Origin: Herbidospora mongoliensis
GTDB lineage: Bacteria; Actinomycetota; Actinomycetes; Streptosporangiales; Streptosporangiaceae
DNA: 64,000 nucleotides
Assembly (NCBI RefSeq): GCF_001570545.1
Contig: NZ_BBXD01000008.1
Span: forward strand, 496,001-560,000
Reading direction: 5' to 3'
A model generated the notes under the pieces. The model was not told where the DNA came from. It made no database searches and was given only the letters and a program-made list of their open reading frames with translations. Shown here piece after piece: positions 1-8,731 of the stretch. Positions within the stretch are counted from its first letter, which is position 1. Each line of letters opens with the position of its first letter. The position numbers were made by a program, and so were the translations under genes.

Positions 1-147
1 GGTGCGCAGATCCGCGGCGACCTCGGGCAGCAGACCCATGATCACGAATTCACTGGTGCCGATTCCGAACGCGCTGATCGCCAGCGCGAGGAGAGCGAGC
101 GAGACGCGGACCGCCGGAGGCCGGTCGTGGCTCGAAGAAAGATGCAT
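1..147 (-). CDS. MFS drug exporter, N-terminal fragment
   Basis: Only the first 49 codons are inside the window; the gene continues past the left edge. The start reads MHLSSSHDRPP and leads straight into the first membrane helix with AFGIGTSEFVIMGLLPEV, the helix-1 signature of AraJ/Cmx-type (DHA1) proton-driven exporters of sugars and drugs. It is transcribed away from a MarR-family gene with only 56 bp between the start codons, so export controlled by that regulator is likely. The substrate cannot be told from this fragment. Confidence 0.8.
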   Translation of the reverse strand, partial: MHLSSSHDRPPAVRVSLALLALAISAFGIGTSEFVIMGLLPEVAADLRT

Positions 148-161
148 GGCCCCTACAACGA

Positions 162-175
162 TGAAGGATCCTTCA
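162..175. promoter_or_regulatory. Candidate MarR operator between divergent MFS and marR genes
   Basis: A perfect 14-bp palindrome, TGAAGGATCCTTCA, sits midway between the two divergent start codons. It is flanked by an outer 8-bp inverted repeat, ACAACGAT (155-162) and ATCGTTGT (193-200). MarR dimers bind palindromes of this size, usually covering both promoters of a divergent pair. The assignment rests on position and symmetry only. Confidence 0.55.
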
Positions 176-203
176 ATAATTTCCGTAGCTGTATCGTTGT
201 GCC

Positions 204-653
204 ATGAACCGGCCGCAGCTTGGTCACCACCTCAAACGGGTCGAACAGGCCCTAATCGCCCATAAAGCTATCCGAATGCGGGCGATCGACCTCACCGAGT
301 CGCAATGCGAGGTGCTCGGGTATCTCGTCGGCGGGGCGGCCAAGTCGGTGACGCAGCTCTCCCGTGAAGCGCTGGTGACCTCTCAGACGATGACGGGCAT
401 CGTCCACAATCTGGAGGTCAAGGGCCTGGTCGAGCGGCGTCCCTCACCCGACCACGGGCGGGTCATGCTGGTCTTTCTGACCCCGACCGGCGTGGAGAGG
501 GAGGCGGCGGCCCGGGAGCTCGCCCTGTCGGTCGAGGCCCGTCTGCGGGCGGCCATGACGGAAGAGGAGTTCGCCCGGCTGCTGGAACTGCTCGACCGGG
601 CGGCCGACGCGGTGGGTGAGCTCTCCCGACCGGGCGGTCGGCGTGGCGGGTGA
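204..653 (+). CDS. MarR-family transcriptional regulator
   Basis: A 149-residue protein of normal MarR length. The winged-helix region covers about residues 30-100: TESQCEVLGYLV, the recognition helix in SREALVTSQTMTGIVHNLE, and the wing KGLVERRPSPDHGRVMLVFLT, with the DxR wing motif seen as DHGR. Terminal helices form the dimer interface. It is divergent from an MFS exporter with a 14-bp palindrome between them, so it probably represses the exporter and itself until a ligand binds. No cysteine redox sensor stands out in the N-terminal region. Confidence 0.88.
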   Translation: MNRPQLGHHLKRVEQALIAHKAIRMRAIDLTESQCEVLGYLVGGAAKSVTQLSREALVTSQTMTGIVHNLEVKGLVERRPSPDHGRVMLVFLTPTGVEREAAARELALSVEARLRAAMTEEEFARLLELLDRAADAVGELSRPGGRRGG

Positions 654-656
654 ACT

Positions 657-2429
657 TCAGAGACCTGGGGTCGCCGGTTGTTTGCGGCCGTCCATGGCGC
701 GGGTGGCGAACTCGATCTGGGTGCGCATCTGGCGGATGCGCTCCTCGACGACCAGCGACGCGTGGCCGGCGTCGTAGCGGTAGACCTGGCAGGGCACCGA
801 GACCGACTCGATGAAGTGCTCGATCTGCCTGATGGGGCAGCGGGGGTCGTTCTCCCCGGCCAGGATCAGCAGCGGGGCCTCGACCATGTCGGCGTAGGTG
901 ATCGGCGACGACGCCGCGTAGCGGTCGGGGACCTCCTCCGGCGAGCCGCCGAGCAGGGCGCGGTGCAGTGAGCGCAGGGCCTCCGACTCGTCTTCGTAGG
1001 CCGCGCGGTGGTCGGCGATCGGGACGGCCGCGATGCCGGCGCTCCAGATCTTGGGCTGGGTGCCGAGGCCCAGCAGGGTCAGGTAGCCGCCCCACGAGCC
1101 GCCCGCCAGCACCAGCCGGTCGGGGTCGGCGATGCCCCGGTTGACCACCCAGTCGCGGACCGCCGACACGTCGGCCAGCTCGATGTGGCCGACGTCGCCG
1201 TGCAGGGCGTCGCGCCAGGCCGAGCCGTAGCCGATCGAGCCCCGGTAGTTGATCCGGACGACGGCGAAGCCGCTGTCGACCCAGGCCGCCACGTGGGGCA
1301 GGAACGAGTCGTTGTCCTGCGCCGACGGGCCGCCGTGCAGCAGGAAGACGGTCGGGTAGGGCGCCGCCTGGCCGGTCGGACGGGAGATCATCGCGTGGAT
1401 CCAGCCGCCGGGGCCCTCGACGTCGACGTCTTCGACCGGGACCGACGGGGGCGCGGTCGGGCCGGGGCTCATCACGACGTGGCCGTGGCTCGACCTGATC
1501 ACGGGCGCGTGGGCGGCGCTCGACCAGGAGTACTCCACGGTGCCGTCGGGGCGGGTGGCGGCCTCCTCGATCACGCCGTGGGGCGTCTCGATCGGGATCA
1601 TGGCGCCGCCGACGAGGTCGTACTTGAAGAGCTGGGTGCGGCCTCGGTGGTGGTTGACGATCAGGAGGGCGCGGCCGTCGTCGTACCAGTCGGCGGTGAC
1701 CTCGCCGGGATCGCGCAGGTAGATCTCGCGCTGCTCGCCGGTCAGCGGATCCCAGACCAGCGGCTCGTGGCGGCCACGGCGCTCGTGCAGGACCAGCAGG
1801 CGGCGGTCGCCGAGGACGGGGGAGAAGCGGATGCCGCGGACCCCCTTGCCGGGGCCGTCGTGGAGGTCGCCGACGACGGAGCCGTCGGACTTCACCACGC
1901 GCAGGGCCGGGTGGCGGGTGTCGCCGTGTTCGCTGTGGTCGATGGCGATCAGAGCGCCGTCGAGGGAGATGCCGGCCACCGAGGCCGACTCTTTGTGCTG
2001 GTAGAGGATGGTCGGCTCGCTGCCCTCCGCCATCAGGAGGATCTGGAAGCCGAGGCGGCAGGAGCGCCCGATGGCGGCGGTGCCGTTGGCGGCCAGGGCG
2101 AGGCCGGCCGGGTGGCCGGGGGAGATCTCCAGCGGCTTGGCCGGGCCGCCGTGGAAGTGCTGGCGGATCCAGACGCCGTATTCGTCGCCGTCGGTGTCGG
2201 CGAACCACCAGATCCACTGACCGGTCGGGTCGAGATCACCGTACGCCGTGCCGTTCGGGCGGTCGGTGACCTGCCGGCTGGTGCCGGTGGCGCGGTCCCA
2301 GGCGTAGATCTCCCAGGTTCCAGAAGCGTTGCTGCGGTAGACGGCGTGGTGCGGAGCCTGACGAGCCCAGGTGGGCAACGTCATGCGCGGGGAACGGAAC
2401 CTGGTCTGCCAGCGTTCCTCGGCCTTCAT
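657..2429 (-). CDS. S9 family prolyl oligopeptidase-type serine peptidase
   Basis: A 590-residue protein with an N-terminal beta-propeller (about 25-330), which screens substrates by size, and a C-terminal alpha/beta-hydrolase domain (about 340-580). The catalytic triad is visible: Ser445 in GGSWGGY, Asp528 in GENDPRCP and His556 in DAGHASL; the oxyanion region is HGGPSAQD. Such enzymes cleave short peptides, or act as acylaminoacyl peptidases. There is no signal peptide, so it is cytoplasmic. The ribosome-binding site GGAGGAAAG precedes the ATG. Its stop lies 4 bp from that of the convergent marR gene. Confidence 0.9.
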   Translation of the reverse strand: MKAEERWQTRFRSPRMTLPTWARQAPHHAVYRSNASGTWEIYAWDRATGTSRQVTDRPNGTAYGDLDPTGQWIWWFADTDGDEYGVWIRQHFHGGPAKPLEISPGHPAGLALAANGTAAIGRSCRLGFQILLMAEGSEPTILYQHKESASVAGISLDGALIAIDHSEHGDTRHPALRVVKSDGSVVGDLHDGPGKGVRGIRFSPVLGDRRLLVLHERRGRHEPLVWDPLTGEQREIYLRDPGEVTADWYDDGRALLIVNHHRGRTQLFKYDLVGGAMIPIETPHGVIEEAATRPDGTVEYSWSSAAHAPVIRSSHGHVVMSPGPTAPPSVPVEDVDVEGPGGWIHAMISRPTGQAAPYPTVFLLHGGPSAQDNDSFLPHVAAWVDSGFAVVRINYRGSIGYGSAWRDALHGDVGHIELADVSAVRDWVVNRGIADPDRLVLAGGSWGGYLTLLGLGTQPKIWSAGIAAVPIADHRAAYEDESEALRSLHRALLGGSPEEVPDRYAASSPITYADMVEAPLLILAGENDPRCPIRQIEHFIESVSVPCQVYRYDAGHASLVVEERIRQMRTQIEFATRAMDGRKQPATPGL

Positions 2430-2567
2430 CGGCTTTCCTCCCGGGTCCGCCGTCGGTCGCGGTCAAGTATGTCCCGTCAGCCCCCGGAATGGCCGACAAA
2501 CAGGGGATCTCAGGTGGGAATTTACGGTGAAAAACCCCTTTGGTCACTAGTAGCGCGGGAACCATTT

Positions 2568-3347
2568 TCAGCTTTTCGGACGCCACACCGTGACCTGCAC
2601 CGACATCCGCACCCGCGCGCCCTCGCCGACCCTTTCCGCGCGCGCGTGCCAGGCGCTCGGGCCCATCGCGATCACCGACATGACCTCGGTGGCCGTGAGG
2701 TCGAGCCAGCCGGCGACGGGCTCGGTCACGTCGCGTGCGAAGTGGTCGCCGAGTGTGTCGGCCAGTCGCCGAGCCTTTTCGTCGCCGACGGTGAGAAGAC
2801 CGAATCGTTCGACTACGGGTTCCAGATGATCGGGGTTCGGTGTGACCGTTATCAGGGTTCCCGTGGGTTTCAGGACGCGGCGAAACTCACTCGCGTTCCT
2901 CGGGGCGAACACGTTGAGAAGCGTGTCAAGGGCGGCGTCGCGCACCGGAAGGGGTTTCCAGACGTCGGCGGCCACCGCGCCGATCCTCGGGTGGGCCCTG
3001 GCGGCCTTCTTGAGGGCGTGCTTGGAGACGTCCAGAGCGAGCCCGCGCTCCTTGACGGCGTGGGCGAGGTAGTAGCCGGTCCCGGCGCCGGCGTCGCCGA
3101 TCACACCGTGGGCGAAAGAGGCCACTTTGTCGGCGATTGGAGCGAACCATCCCTTGGTGAGAAATGTCTCACGCGCCCCCACCATCTCCGGCGTGTCACC
3201 CTTCACGGGAGTGCTCAGCAGGTTCAGGTAGCCCTGCCGGGCGACGTCGAACGAGTGGCCGCGCGGGCAGCGGACGGCGCCCGCGTCCAGACCGAGGTCG
3301 TGGCGGCAGACCGGGCAGACCAGCAGGTCGATGACGTCTCCAAGCAT
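2568..3347 (-). CDS. RlmA-type 23S rRNA (guanine-N1) methyltransferase
   Basis: 259 residues. The N-terminal zinc-binding element reads CPVCRHDL then VRCPRGHSFD, with CxxC followed by C and H; this is diagnostic of the RlmA(I)/RlmA(II)-TlrB family that methylates G745 or G748 in 23S rRNA hairpin 35. The SAM-binding fold follows, with motif I as GDAGAGTGYYL and an acidic loop LALDVSKHA. In producers of some macrolides a paralogue (TlrB) gives resistance, but no macrolide cluster lies nearby, so housekeeping modification is more likely. It stands alone with its own promoter space upstream. Confidence 0.85.
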   Translation of the reverse strand: MLGDVIDLLVCPVCRHDLGLDAGAVRCPRGHSFDVARQGYLNLLSTPVKGDTPEMVGARETFLTKGWFAPIADKVASFAHGVIGDAGAGTGYYLAHAVKERGLALDVSKHALKKAARAHPRIGAVAADVWKPLPVRDAALDTLLNVFAPRNASEFRRVLKPTGTLITVTPNPDHLEPVVERFGLLTVGDEKARRLADTLGDHFARDVTEPVAGWLDLTATEVMSVIAMGPSAWHARAERVGEGARVRMSVQVTVWRPKS

Positions 3348-3400
3348 CCGACCAGTATCCCGTCAAGTCTCCTGCAACCGGTCTGGGGTGAACTGTCTGT

Positions 3401-3532
3401 ATGACGAAGAACAGACGCAGTTGCCCGAGTTGTCGGACCACTCTCGACGAAGGCCCCATCGTCTACCGCTGCGCGAAGTGCCAGCGCGCTGTCTACGCCG
3501 CCGACGTGAACTTCGATTATTCCAACCGATGA
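3401..3532 (+). CDS. 43-residue zinc-ribbon microprotein
   Basis: ATG at 3401 opens 43 codons ending in TGA at 3530-3532. The protein carries two CxxC knuckles, CPSC near residue 8 and CAKC near residue 24, in a basic, tyrosine-containing context (VYRCAKCQRAVYAADV). Spacing and size fit a single zinc ribbon. It is divergent from the rRNA methyltransferase, which starts 54 bp away, and sits 38 bp before an MBL hydrolase gene. The function is unknown; the fold assignment rests on the cysteine pattern. Confidence 0.6.
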   Translation: MTKNRRSCPSCRTTLDEGPIVYRCAKCQRAVYAADVNFDYSNR

Positions 3533-3569
3533 TGCACGATGACCGCATGTAGGAGAATAAAGTGCGGTA

Positions 3570-4304
3570 ATGCCGTACGAACCGATGACCTTCGCCGGGG
3601 TCGAGGTAACGCCGCTGTGTGATGCCGTCGGGCCCATGGGGCCGAGCATCGCCCTGCCGCTGCCCGAACTGTTTCCCGGTGGGTCGTTCGCCGACGGCGA
3701 GGAGTGGATCCTGCACTTCCACTGCTTCCTGCTGCGCACCGGCCGCCACACGATCCTGGTCGACACCGGCGTCGGAGACCTTACCGGTCCCGCGGCGGGC
3801 TGGGCGCCGATCCCGGGCCGGTTGCTCCAGGAACTCGACGCGGTGGGCGTCGCCCCCTCGGATGTGGACACCGTGATCCTCACCCACCTGCACAGCGACC
3901 ACGTGAGCGGCTGCGTCACCGACGGCGCCCCCGTGTTCGCCAACGCGCGCCACGTGATCCAGGAGGCCGAGCTCGACTGGCCGGGCGGCGGGCTGATGCG
4001 CGACCGCATCGTGAAGCCGCTGGGAGACCAGCTCCAGGTCGTGCACGGGTCCAAGGACCTTTTCGAGAACGTCCGTGTGGCGCACACCCCCGGTCACACC
4101 CCCGGTCACCAGGTGGTCCTGGTCGGCGACCTGATCGTCTCCGGCGACGTGCTGCACCACCAGCAGCAGCTCGCCGACCCGACGATCGGCTACCGCTACG
4201 ACGACGACACCGAGCGGGCGCTGACGAGCCGTCAGGTCGTGCTCGGCCGGGCCGCCTACCTGGCGACCTCCCATTTGGCCGAGCCGTTCACGAAGATCCG
4301 CTGA
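3570..4304 (+). CDS. MBL-fold metallohydrolase
   Basis: 244 residues with the metallo-beta-lactamase dinuclear zinc signature H106-L-H108-S-D110-H111, preceded by VDTGVGD and followed by HTPGHTPGHQ (third metal His) and the bridging Asp in GDVLH. The layout matches quorum-lactonase-like and general MBL hydrolases; substrate unknown. There is no signal peptide. The ribosome-binding site TAGGAGAAT lies about 14 bp upstream of the ATG. Its 3' end overlaps the convergent MFS gene by 49 bp, so the two 3' ends are antisense to each other. Confidence 0.87.
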   Translation: MPYEPMTFAGVEVTPLCDAVGPMGPSIALPLPELFPGGSFADGEEWILHFHCFLLRTGRHTILVDTGVGDLTGPAAGWAPIPGRLLQELDAVGVAPSDVDTVILTHLHSDHVSGCVTDGAPVFANARHVIQEAELDWPGGGLMRDRIVKPLGDQLQVVHGSKDLFENVRVAHTPGHTPGHQVVLVGDLIVSGDVLHHQQQLADPTIGYRYDDDTERALTSRQVVLGRAAYLATSHLAEPFTKIR

Positions 4305-5464
4305 CGCAGGCGCACCACCTGGAACGCGCCGATCGCCCAGATCGGATACTGCACGGCCAGCGCCCACCGGAAGTCGCCGTGCACGTCGAGCCCGACGCCG
4401 ATCAGGCCAAGGAGCGCCACGGTGGCCAGGAATCCGCCGCCGTTGACGATGCCGGTGGCCACCCCGATGCGCTCGTCCGGGTTGTAGGAGCGGGCGAAGT
4501 CGAAACCGATCACCGAGCCGGGTCCGTTGGTGGACAGCACCACCATCAGCACGACCAGCAGCCACAGCGGCGCGGGGCCGGGCCAGAGCAGCACGGCCGT
4601 CCACGCCGTGGCGGTCGAGCCGACGATGCCGAGGACCAGCCACCACCGGCGGTCCGGCCGGCGCCCGGTGAACCAGCCGAAGATCGGCTGGCAGACCATC
4701 GACGCCACGGTGATCGTGGTCAGCAGCGCCCCGGCCGTGGTCGGCGACAGATTCTGCTCCTGGAGCAGGAACGGGTAGCCCCAGAGCATGAGGAACGCCA
4801 CCACCGACGACTGGGTGGCGGCGTGCGTCCAGAGGCCGAGCCGGGTGCCGGGTTCGGACCAGGCGGCGCGCAGTCCCCGCGCGTCCGACGCCCGGAGGGG
4901 CCGCGCCTCCCTGAGCACCACGACGACCACGGCGAAGGCCACCACGCTGAGGCCCGCCGCCCCGAGGAAGGTGTCGCGCCAGCCGAAGGTGTGCAGAGCC
5001 GAAATCAGCGGTACGGCCGCCAGCACGCCCCCCAGCGACCCCAGCAGCCCCGTGGTCTGCACCATCATCGAGCTGCGGTGAGGCGGGAACCACAGGTTCA
5101 CGATGCGGATCACACTGATGAAGGTGGCCGCGTCACCCGCGCCGATCAGGATCCGGGCCACTATCGCCCCGGCCACGCCGCCGGAGAGGGCGAAGACCAC
5201 GTTGCCGGCGGCCAGGACGACCGCCCCGGCGATCAGCATCTTCTTGGAGCCCAGGCGGTCGACGAGGATGCCGACGGGGACTTGGAGAGCGGCGTACACC
5301 AGTAGTTGGAGCATCGCCAGCGCGGACAGTCCCGCGGCGCCGAGGTCGAAGCGGGCGGCGGCCTCCAGGCCGGTGACGCCGAGGGCCGAGCGGTGGAAGA
5401 CGGCGACGAGGTAGGCGACGACGCCGGCACCCCAGTAGAGGTAGGCCTTGCGGGTCCCCGGCAT
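4256..5464 (-). CDS. MFS transporter, 12-helix
   Basis: Starting at ATG 5464 (MPGTRKAYLYWG), this gives 402 residues with about twelve hydrophobic helices. The loop 2-3 signature reads VGILVDRLGSKKMLIAGA, close to the MFS GxxxDRxGxR motif, and motif RILIGAGDA follows in helix 4. No ligand-specific motif is visible. A much longer open frame continues upstream but lacks coding character and would run through the divergent gene, so the internal ATG next to the promoter region is preferred. Its 3' end overlaps the MBL gene tail to tail. Confidence 0.85.
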   Translation of the reverse strand: MPGTRKAYLYWGAGVVAYLVAVFHRSALGVTGLEAAARFDLGAAGLSALAMLQLLVYAALQVPVGILVDRLGSKKMLIAGAVVLAAGNVVFALSGGVAGAIVARILIGAGDAATFISVIRIVNLWFPPHRSSMMVQTTGLLGSLGGVLAAVPLISALHTFGWRDTFLGAAGLSVVAFAVVVVVLREARPLRASDARGLRAAWSEPGTRLGLWTHAATQSSVVAFLMLWGYPFLLQEQNLSPTTAGALLTTITVASMVCQPIFGWFTGRRPDRRWWLVLGIVGSTATAWTAVLLWPGPAPLWLLVVLMVVLSTNGPGSVIGFDFARSYNPDERIGVATGIVNGGGFLATVALLGLIGVGLDVHGDFRWALAVQYPIWAIGAFQVVRLRQRIFVNGSAKWEVAR

Positions 5465-5533
5465 GGGGGGAATTTTACCTTTGGACCGTTTTCGGCCGAT
5501 GGGCAGGCCGGGTTGGTGCGAAGATCCCTTGCC

Positions 5534-6373
5534 ATGAGAAGACTGCTGGCCGTCGCCGTGGCCCTCGTCGCGCTGATCCCCGCCGCGCCCGCCTCGGCGG
5601 CACCGGGGCTCGTGTTCTACCGCTACGAGAACGGCTCGGCCGTCTACTCGCCCTACGGGAAGACCGTGGTCGGCGGGGCGGGCCAGTTCTCCGTCTCGCC
5701 CGACGGGCGCAAGGTGGCCTGGATCGACGATTCGGGCCGGGTGCACGTGCGCGCCGGTTCCTCCGACAAGGTGATCGCGAAGGGCGCGGTCTCCGGCACT
5801 CCCTGCGCGACCCCCGCGTGGTCGCCCGACGGGAAGAGGATCGCCTACGCGATGACGGCGGCCGAGAGCATGGCCCCGATCGCGATCGTCGGCGCCGACG
5901 GCACCGGCCGCAAGAAGCTCGGCAAGACCTACGGCGTCTGCCATCTGGCCTGGTCGGGACGTTCGCTGGCCGGATACACCGGCAACACCGACGGCATCCA
6001 CGTGATCGACACGATCACCGGCAAGAGCCGTAAGGCCAAGGGCGTCAGCGGGTCCAACCACGTGCAGTCGCTGTCGCCCGACGGGCGCAAGGTGGTCTTC
6101 CAGGCGCTCAAGCCCACCGCCGAGGGCGGCGACGGCTCCTGGCCCTACTGGTACACCCCGCGCATCGTCGACACCGTCACAGGCAAGCGCGTGACGCCGC
6201 CGGTGAAGGGCACCCTGATCGGCGCGATGTACCTGAAGGACGGCCGGCTCGCGGTGCGGGTGAAGGGCGCGAAGCACAACACGATCGTGGTGCTCACGCC
6301 CGCGATGCAGGTGTCCGCGAAGTTCGCCGAACCGGCGAAGTACCGGTCGTCCGGGCTGCTGCGCGTTCTTTGA
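5534..6373 (+). CDS. Secreted TolB/WD40-like beta-propeller protein
   Basis: 279 residues from ATG 5534. The N-terminus MRRLLAVAVALVALIPAAPASAAP is a clear Sec signal peptide with an ASA cleavage site. The mature part has recurring SPDGRKVAWIDDSG, SPDGKRIAYAM and SPDGRKVVFQAL blades, the PD40/TolB-like propeller repeat. Such proteins act outside the membrane, usually as binding scaffolds; no catalytic residues stand out. It is divergent from the MFS gene and ends just before a strong hairpin facing the MMPL exporter gene. Confidence 0.8.
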   Translation: MRRLLAVAVALVALIPAAPASAAPGLVFYRYENGSAVYSPYGKTVVGGAGQFSVSPDGRKVAWIDDSGRVHVRAGSSDKVIAKGAVSGTPCATPAWSPDGKRIAYAMTAAESMAPIAIVGADGTGRKKLGKTYGVCHLAWSGRSLAGYTGNTDGIHVIDTITGKSRKAKGVSGSNHVQSLSPDGRKVVFQALKPTAEGGDGSWPYWYTPRIVDTVTGKRVTPPVKGTLIGAMYLKDGRLAVRVKGAKHNTIVVLTPAMQVSAKFAEPAKYRSSGLLRVL

Positions 6374-6378
6374 CAGCC

Positions 6379-6413
6379 GGCAGGCCCGGCTCCCCCCAGA
6401 AGCCGGGCCTGCC
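6379..6413. terminator. Bidirectional hairpin terminator
   Basis: A 13-bp perfect inverted repeat, GGCAGGCCCGGCT and AGCCGGGCCTGCC, encloses a 9-nt loop between two convergent stop codons (6373 and 6422). There is no U-tract, as is common for actinomycete terminators. Confidence 0.75.
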
Positions 6414-6421
6414 GCGTCCGC

Positions 6422-8626
6422 CTAGACCAGCGCGGGCTCCTTCTGCGGGACGGGAAGCTCGTCTTCGTCGTCGCCGTGGGACAACGTCGGCAGCCAGTTC
6501 AGCCAGCGCGGCAGGTACCAGTTCCAGTCACCCAGCAGCTGCATCGTGGCCGGGAGCAGCACCGCCCGGACGATCGTCGCGTCGATCAGGATCGCCGCCG
6601 CCAGACCCACGCCCATCTGCATGAAGGTCAGCAGCGACAGGGTGGCGAAGACCGCGAACACGGCCACCATGATCAGGGCCGCGCTGGTCACCACCCCGGC
6701 CGTCGAGCGGATGCCGTGGGCGATCGCGTCCTCGGTGCGCATGCCCCGGTCGAACGCCTCCCTGATCCGGCTCAGGATGAACACGTGGTAGTCCATCGAC
6801 AGGCCGAACAGGATGACGAACAGGAACATCGGCAGCCAGTCGGTGATCGTCCCGGTCGACTGGAAACCGATGATGCTCTCGCCGTAGCCCCACTGGAAGA
6901 CCAGCACGAGCACGCCGTAGGCGGCCGCGACCGACAGCAGGTTGAGCACGATCGCCTTGACCGCGACCACCAGTGAGCGGAACGAGACCAGCAGCAGCAG
7001 GAACGCGAGCAGCAGCACGAACCCGAAGACCAGCGGCCGGGTCTGCGACATCTGGTCGTTGAAGTCCATCGACCCTGCGGTCGATCCGGTCACGTGGGCG
7101 CCGGGGAGGGTGGCCGGGATGACCTTCTCGCGCAGGGTGACGATGGCCTGCTCGGAGACCTCGTCGGTGCCGGTGCCCTTGAGGGCGATGCTGATGCGGG
7201 CCACGTCGCCGCGCGGGTTGACGTCGACAGAGAACGGCTCGTTGAACCGCCCGGTCGCCAGGGCCTCGGTTTTGAAGCGCTCGATCGCGGCCGGGCCGGG
7301 GTTCTTCACGACCACGACGGCCGGTTCGTTGCCGCCGGGGAAGGCCTTGTCGATCGCCTTGAAGGTCTCGGCGATCTGGTAGTCGCCCTGGAGTTCGTCG
7401 ATGGTCTGCGGGCCCGGCTTGAGGCTGAGCCCGGGGATCGCCAGGGCGATCATGAGGCCGCCGGCGACGGCCACGGAGACGATCGGATATTTGAGGACCG
7501 GCCGCAGGATCGCTCCCCAGACGCGGCTCTCGCCACCCCGTACACCCAGGATCCGGCGCCAGGTCACCCGGCCGCCGGTGAGCAGCCGGACCGTGCCGTG
7601 GAACGCGCGGGCGTCGACCTTGTCGCCGATCAGCGACAGCAGGGCCGGGAGCGCGGTCAGCGAGCCCACCATGGCGGTCAGCACGACCAGGATGGTGCCC
7701 TCGGCGAAGCCCATGAAGATGCCGTTGCCGGTCAGGAACATGCCCGCCATGGCCGCGATGACGGTGATGCCGGAGATCAGCACCGCCCGGCCGGAGGTGC
7801 CCGCGGCGATCTCGATCGCCCGCTGCTTGCTGCGGCCCTTACCGCGTTCCTCGCGCTCCCGCATGATGTAGAAGAGCGAGTAGTCGACGCCCACCGCGAG
7901 GCCGATCAGCAGCATCACGTTGGTGGTGGCGGCGTCGACCGCGAGGGCCTGGCTGGTCAGCGCGAGCAGGCCGGTCGCACCCGCGATCGCGGTCAGCGCG
8001 AGCGCCACCGGGATGATCGCGGCCAGGATCGCGCCGAACGCCGCGAGCAGGATGCCCAGCGTGATCGGCAGCGAGAGCTGCTCGGCCTTCACGAAGTCCT
8101 GGTCGATCGCCTCGCCGATCAGCTTGTCGGCGCTGGCGCTGCCGGCCTGCTCGACCCGCAGATCGGGATGGCGCGACTGCACCCCGGCGACCGCGTCGAG
8201 CACCGGCTTGACCCGGTCGGCCGCGGTCGCGGCGTCGCCCTTCATGTCGAACCCGATCAGGGCGGTCCGGCTGTCGGGGGTCACCGCCGACGGGCTCTTG
8301 ACGTTCTCCACCTGGCCGGTCGCGGTGATGGAGCGCACGACGTCGTCCATGGCCTTTTTGAAAGCCGGGTCTTGTACGGTCAGCGCACCGCTCTGCACCA
8401 GCACGATCTCACCCGCCGGATCGACGAACCCGGCGCCGTCCAGAATCTGCCCTGCGGCGCGGGAGTCTCCGTTGGAGCTCTCGTACGGCTTCATCTCCGC
8501 CGTGCCCACCGCGTTGCCGGCGAACGTGGCCGCAGCCACGAAACCCACCCATATCAGCAGCGCCCACCAACGATTGCGCGCGCTCCAGCCGCCCACCCGG
8601 GCGGCGATGTTCCGATTCCCAGCCAT
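6422..8626 (-). CDS. MMPL family RND-type exporter
   Basis: 734 residues with the duplicated RND layout: helix 1 (about 20-40), a large extracytoplasmic loop, helices 2-6, then a second helix, loop and helices 8-12. The proton-relay Asp-Tyr pairs are visible in GLAVGVDYSLFYIM (about residue 245) and FGLSMDYHVFILS (about residue 585), the MmpL/MMPL hallmark. Actinobacterial homologues export lipids, siderophores or antibiotics; nothing here fixes the substrate. It is divergent from the Nudix gene, with about 105 bp between the starts. No linked regulator is evident. Confidence 0.9.
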   Translation of the reverse strand: MAGNRNIAARVGGWSARNRWWALLIWVGFVAAATFAGNAVGTAEMKPYESSNGDSRAAGQILDGAGFVDPAGEIVLVQSGALTVQDPAFKKAMDDVVRSITATGQVENVKSPSAVTPDSRTALIGFDMKGDAATAADRVKPVLDAVAGVQSRHPDLRVEQAGSASADKLIGEAIDQDFVKAEQLSLPITLGILLAAFGAILAAIIPVALALTAIAGATGLLALTSQALAVDAATTNVMLLIGLAVGVDYSLFYIMREREERGKGRSKQRAIEIAAGTSGRAVLISGITVIAAMAGMFLTGNGIFMGFAEGTILVVLTAMVGSLTALPALLSLIGDKVDARAFHGTVRLLTGGRVTWRRILGVRGGESRVWGAILRPVLKYPIVSVAVAGGLMIALAIPGLSLKPGPQTIDELQGDYQIAETFKAIDKAFPGGNEPAVVVVKNPGPAAIERFKTEALATGRFNEPFSVDVNPRGDVARISIALKGTGTDEVSEQAIVTLREKVIPATLPGAHVTGSTAGSMDFNDQMSQTRPLVFGFVLLLAFLLLLVSFRSLVVAVKAIVLNLLSVAAAYGVLVLVFQWGYGESIIGFQSTGTITDWLPMFLFVILFGLSMDYHVFILSRIREAFDRGMRTEDAIAHGIRSTAGVVTSAALIMVAVFAVFATLSLLTFMQMGVGLAAAILIDATIVRAVLLPATMQLLGDWNWYLPRWLNWLPTLSHGDDEDELPVPQKEPALV

Positions 8627-8731
8627 GCTTCTGAAGGTAGAAATCGATCGGGGCCCGAACCTCCTGCGCAGACGGGAGATCGCCGTCCTCCCGGAGAGCT
8701 AGGGGACACCCTGGATAGCCTCAGGGTTGTG

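Noticed and set aside
1008-3404. 798-codon open frame opposite the S9 peptidase and methyltransferase
   Set aside because: It is antisense to two genes with clear catalytic motifs, has Ala/Gly/Val/Arg composition typical of GC-rich shadow frames and no recognisable domain.
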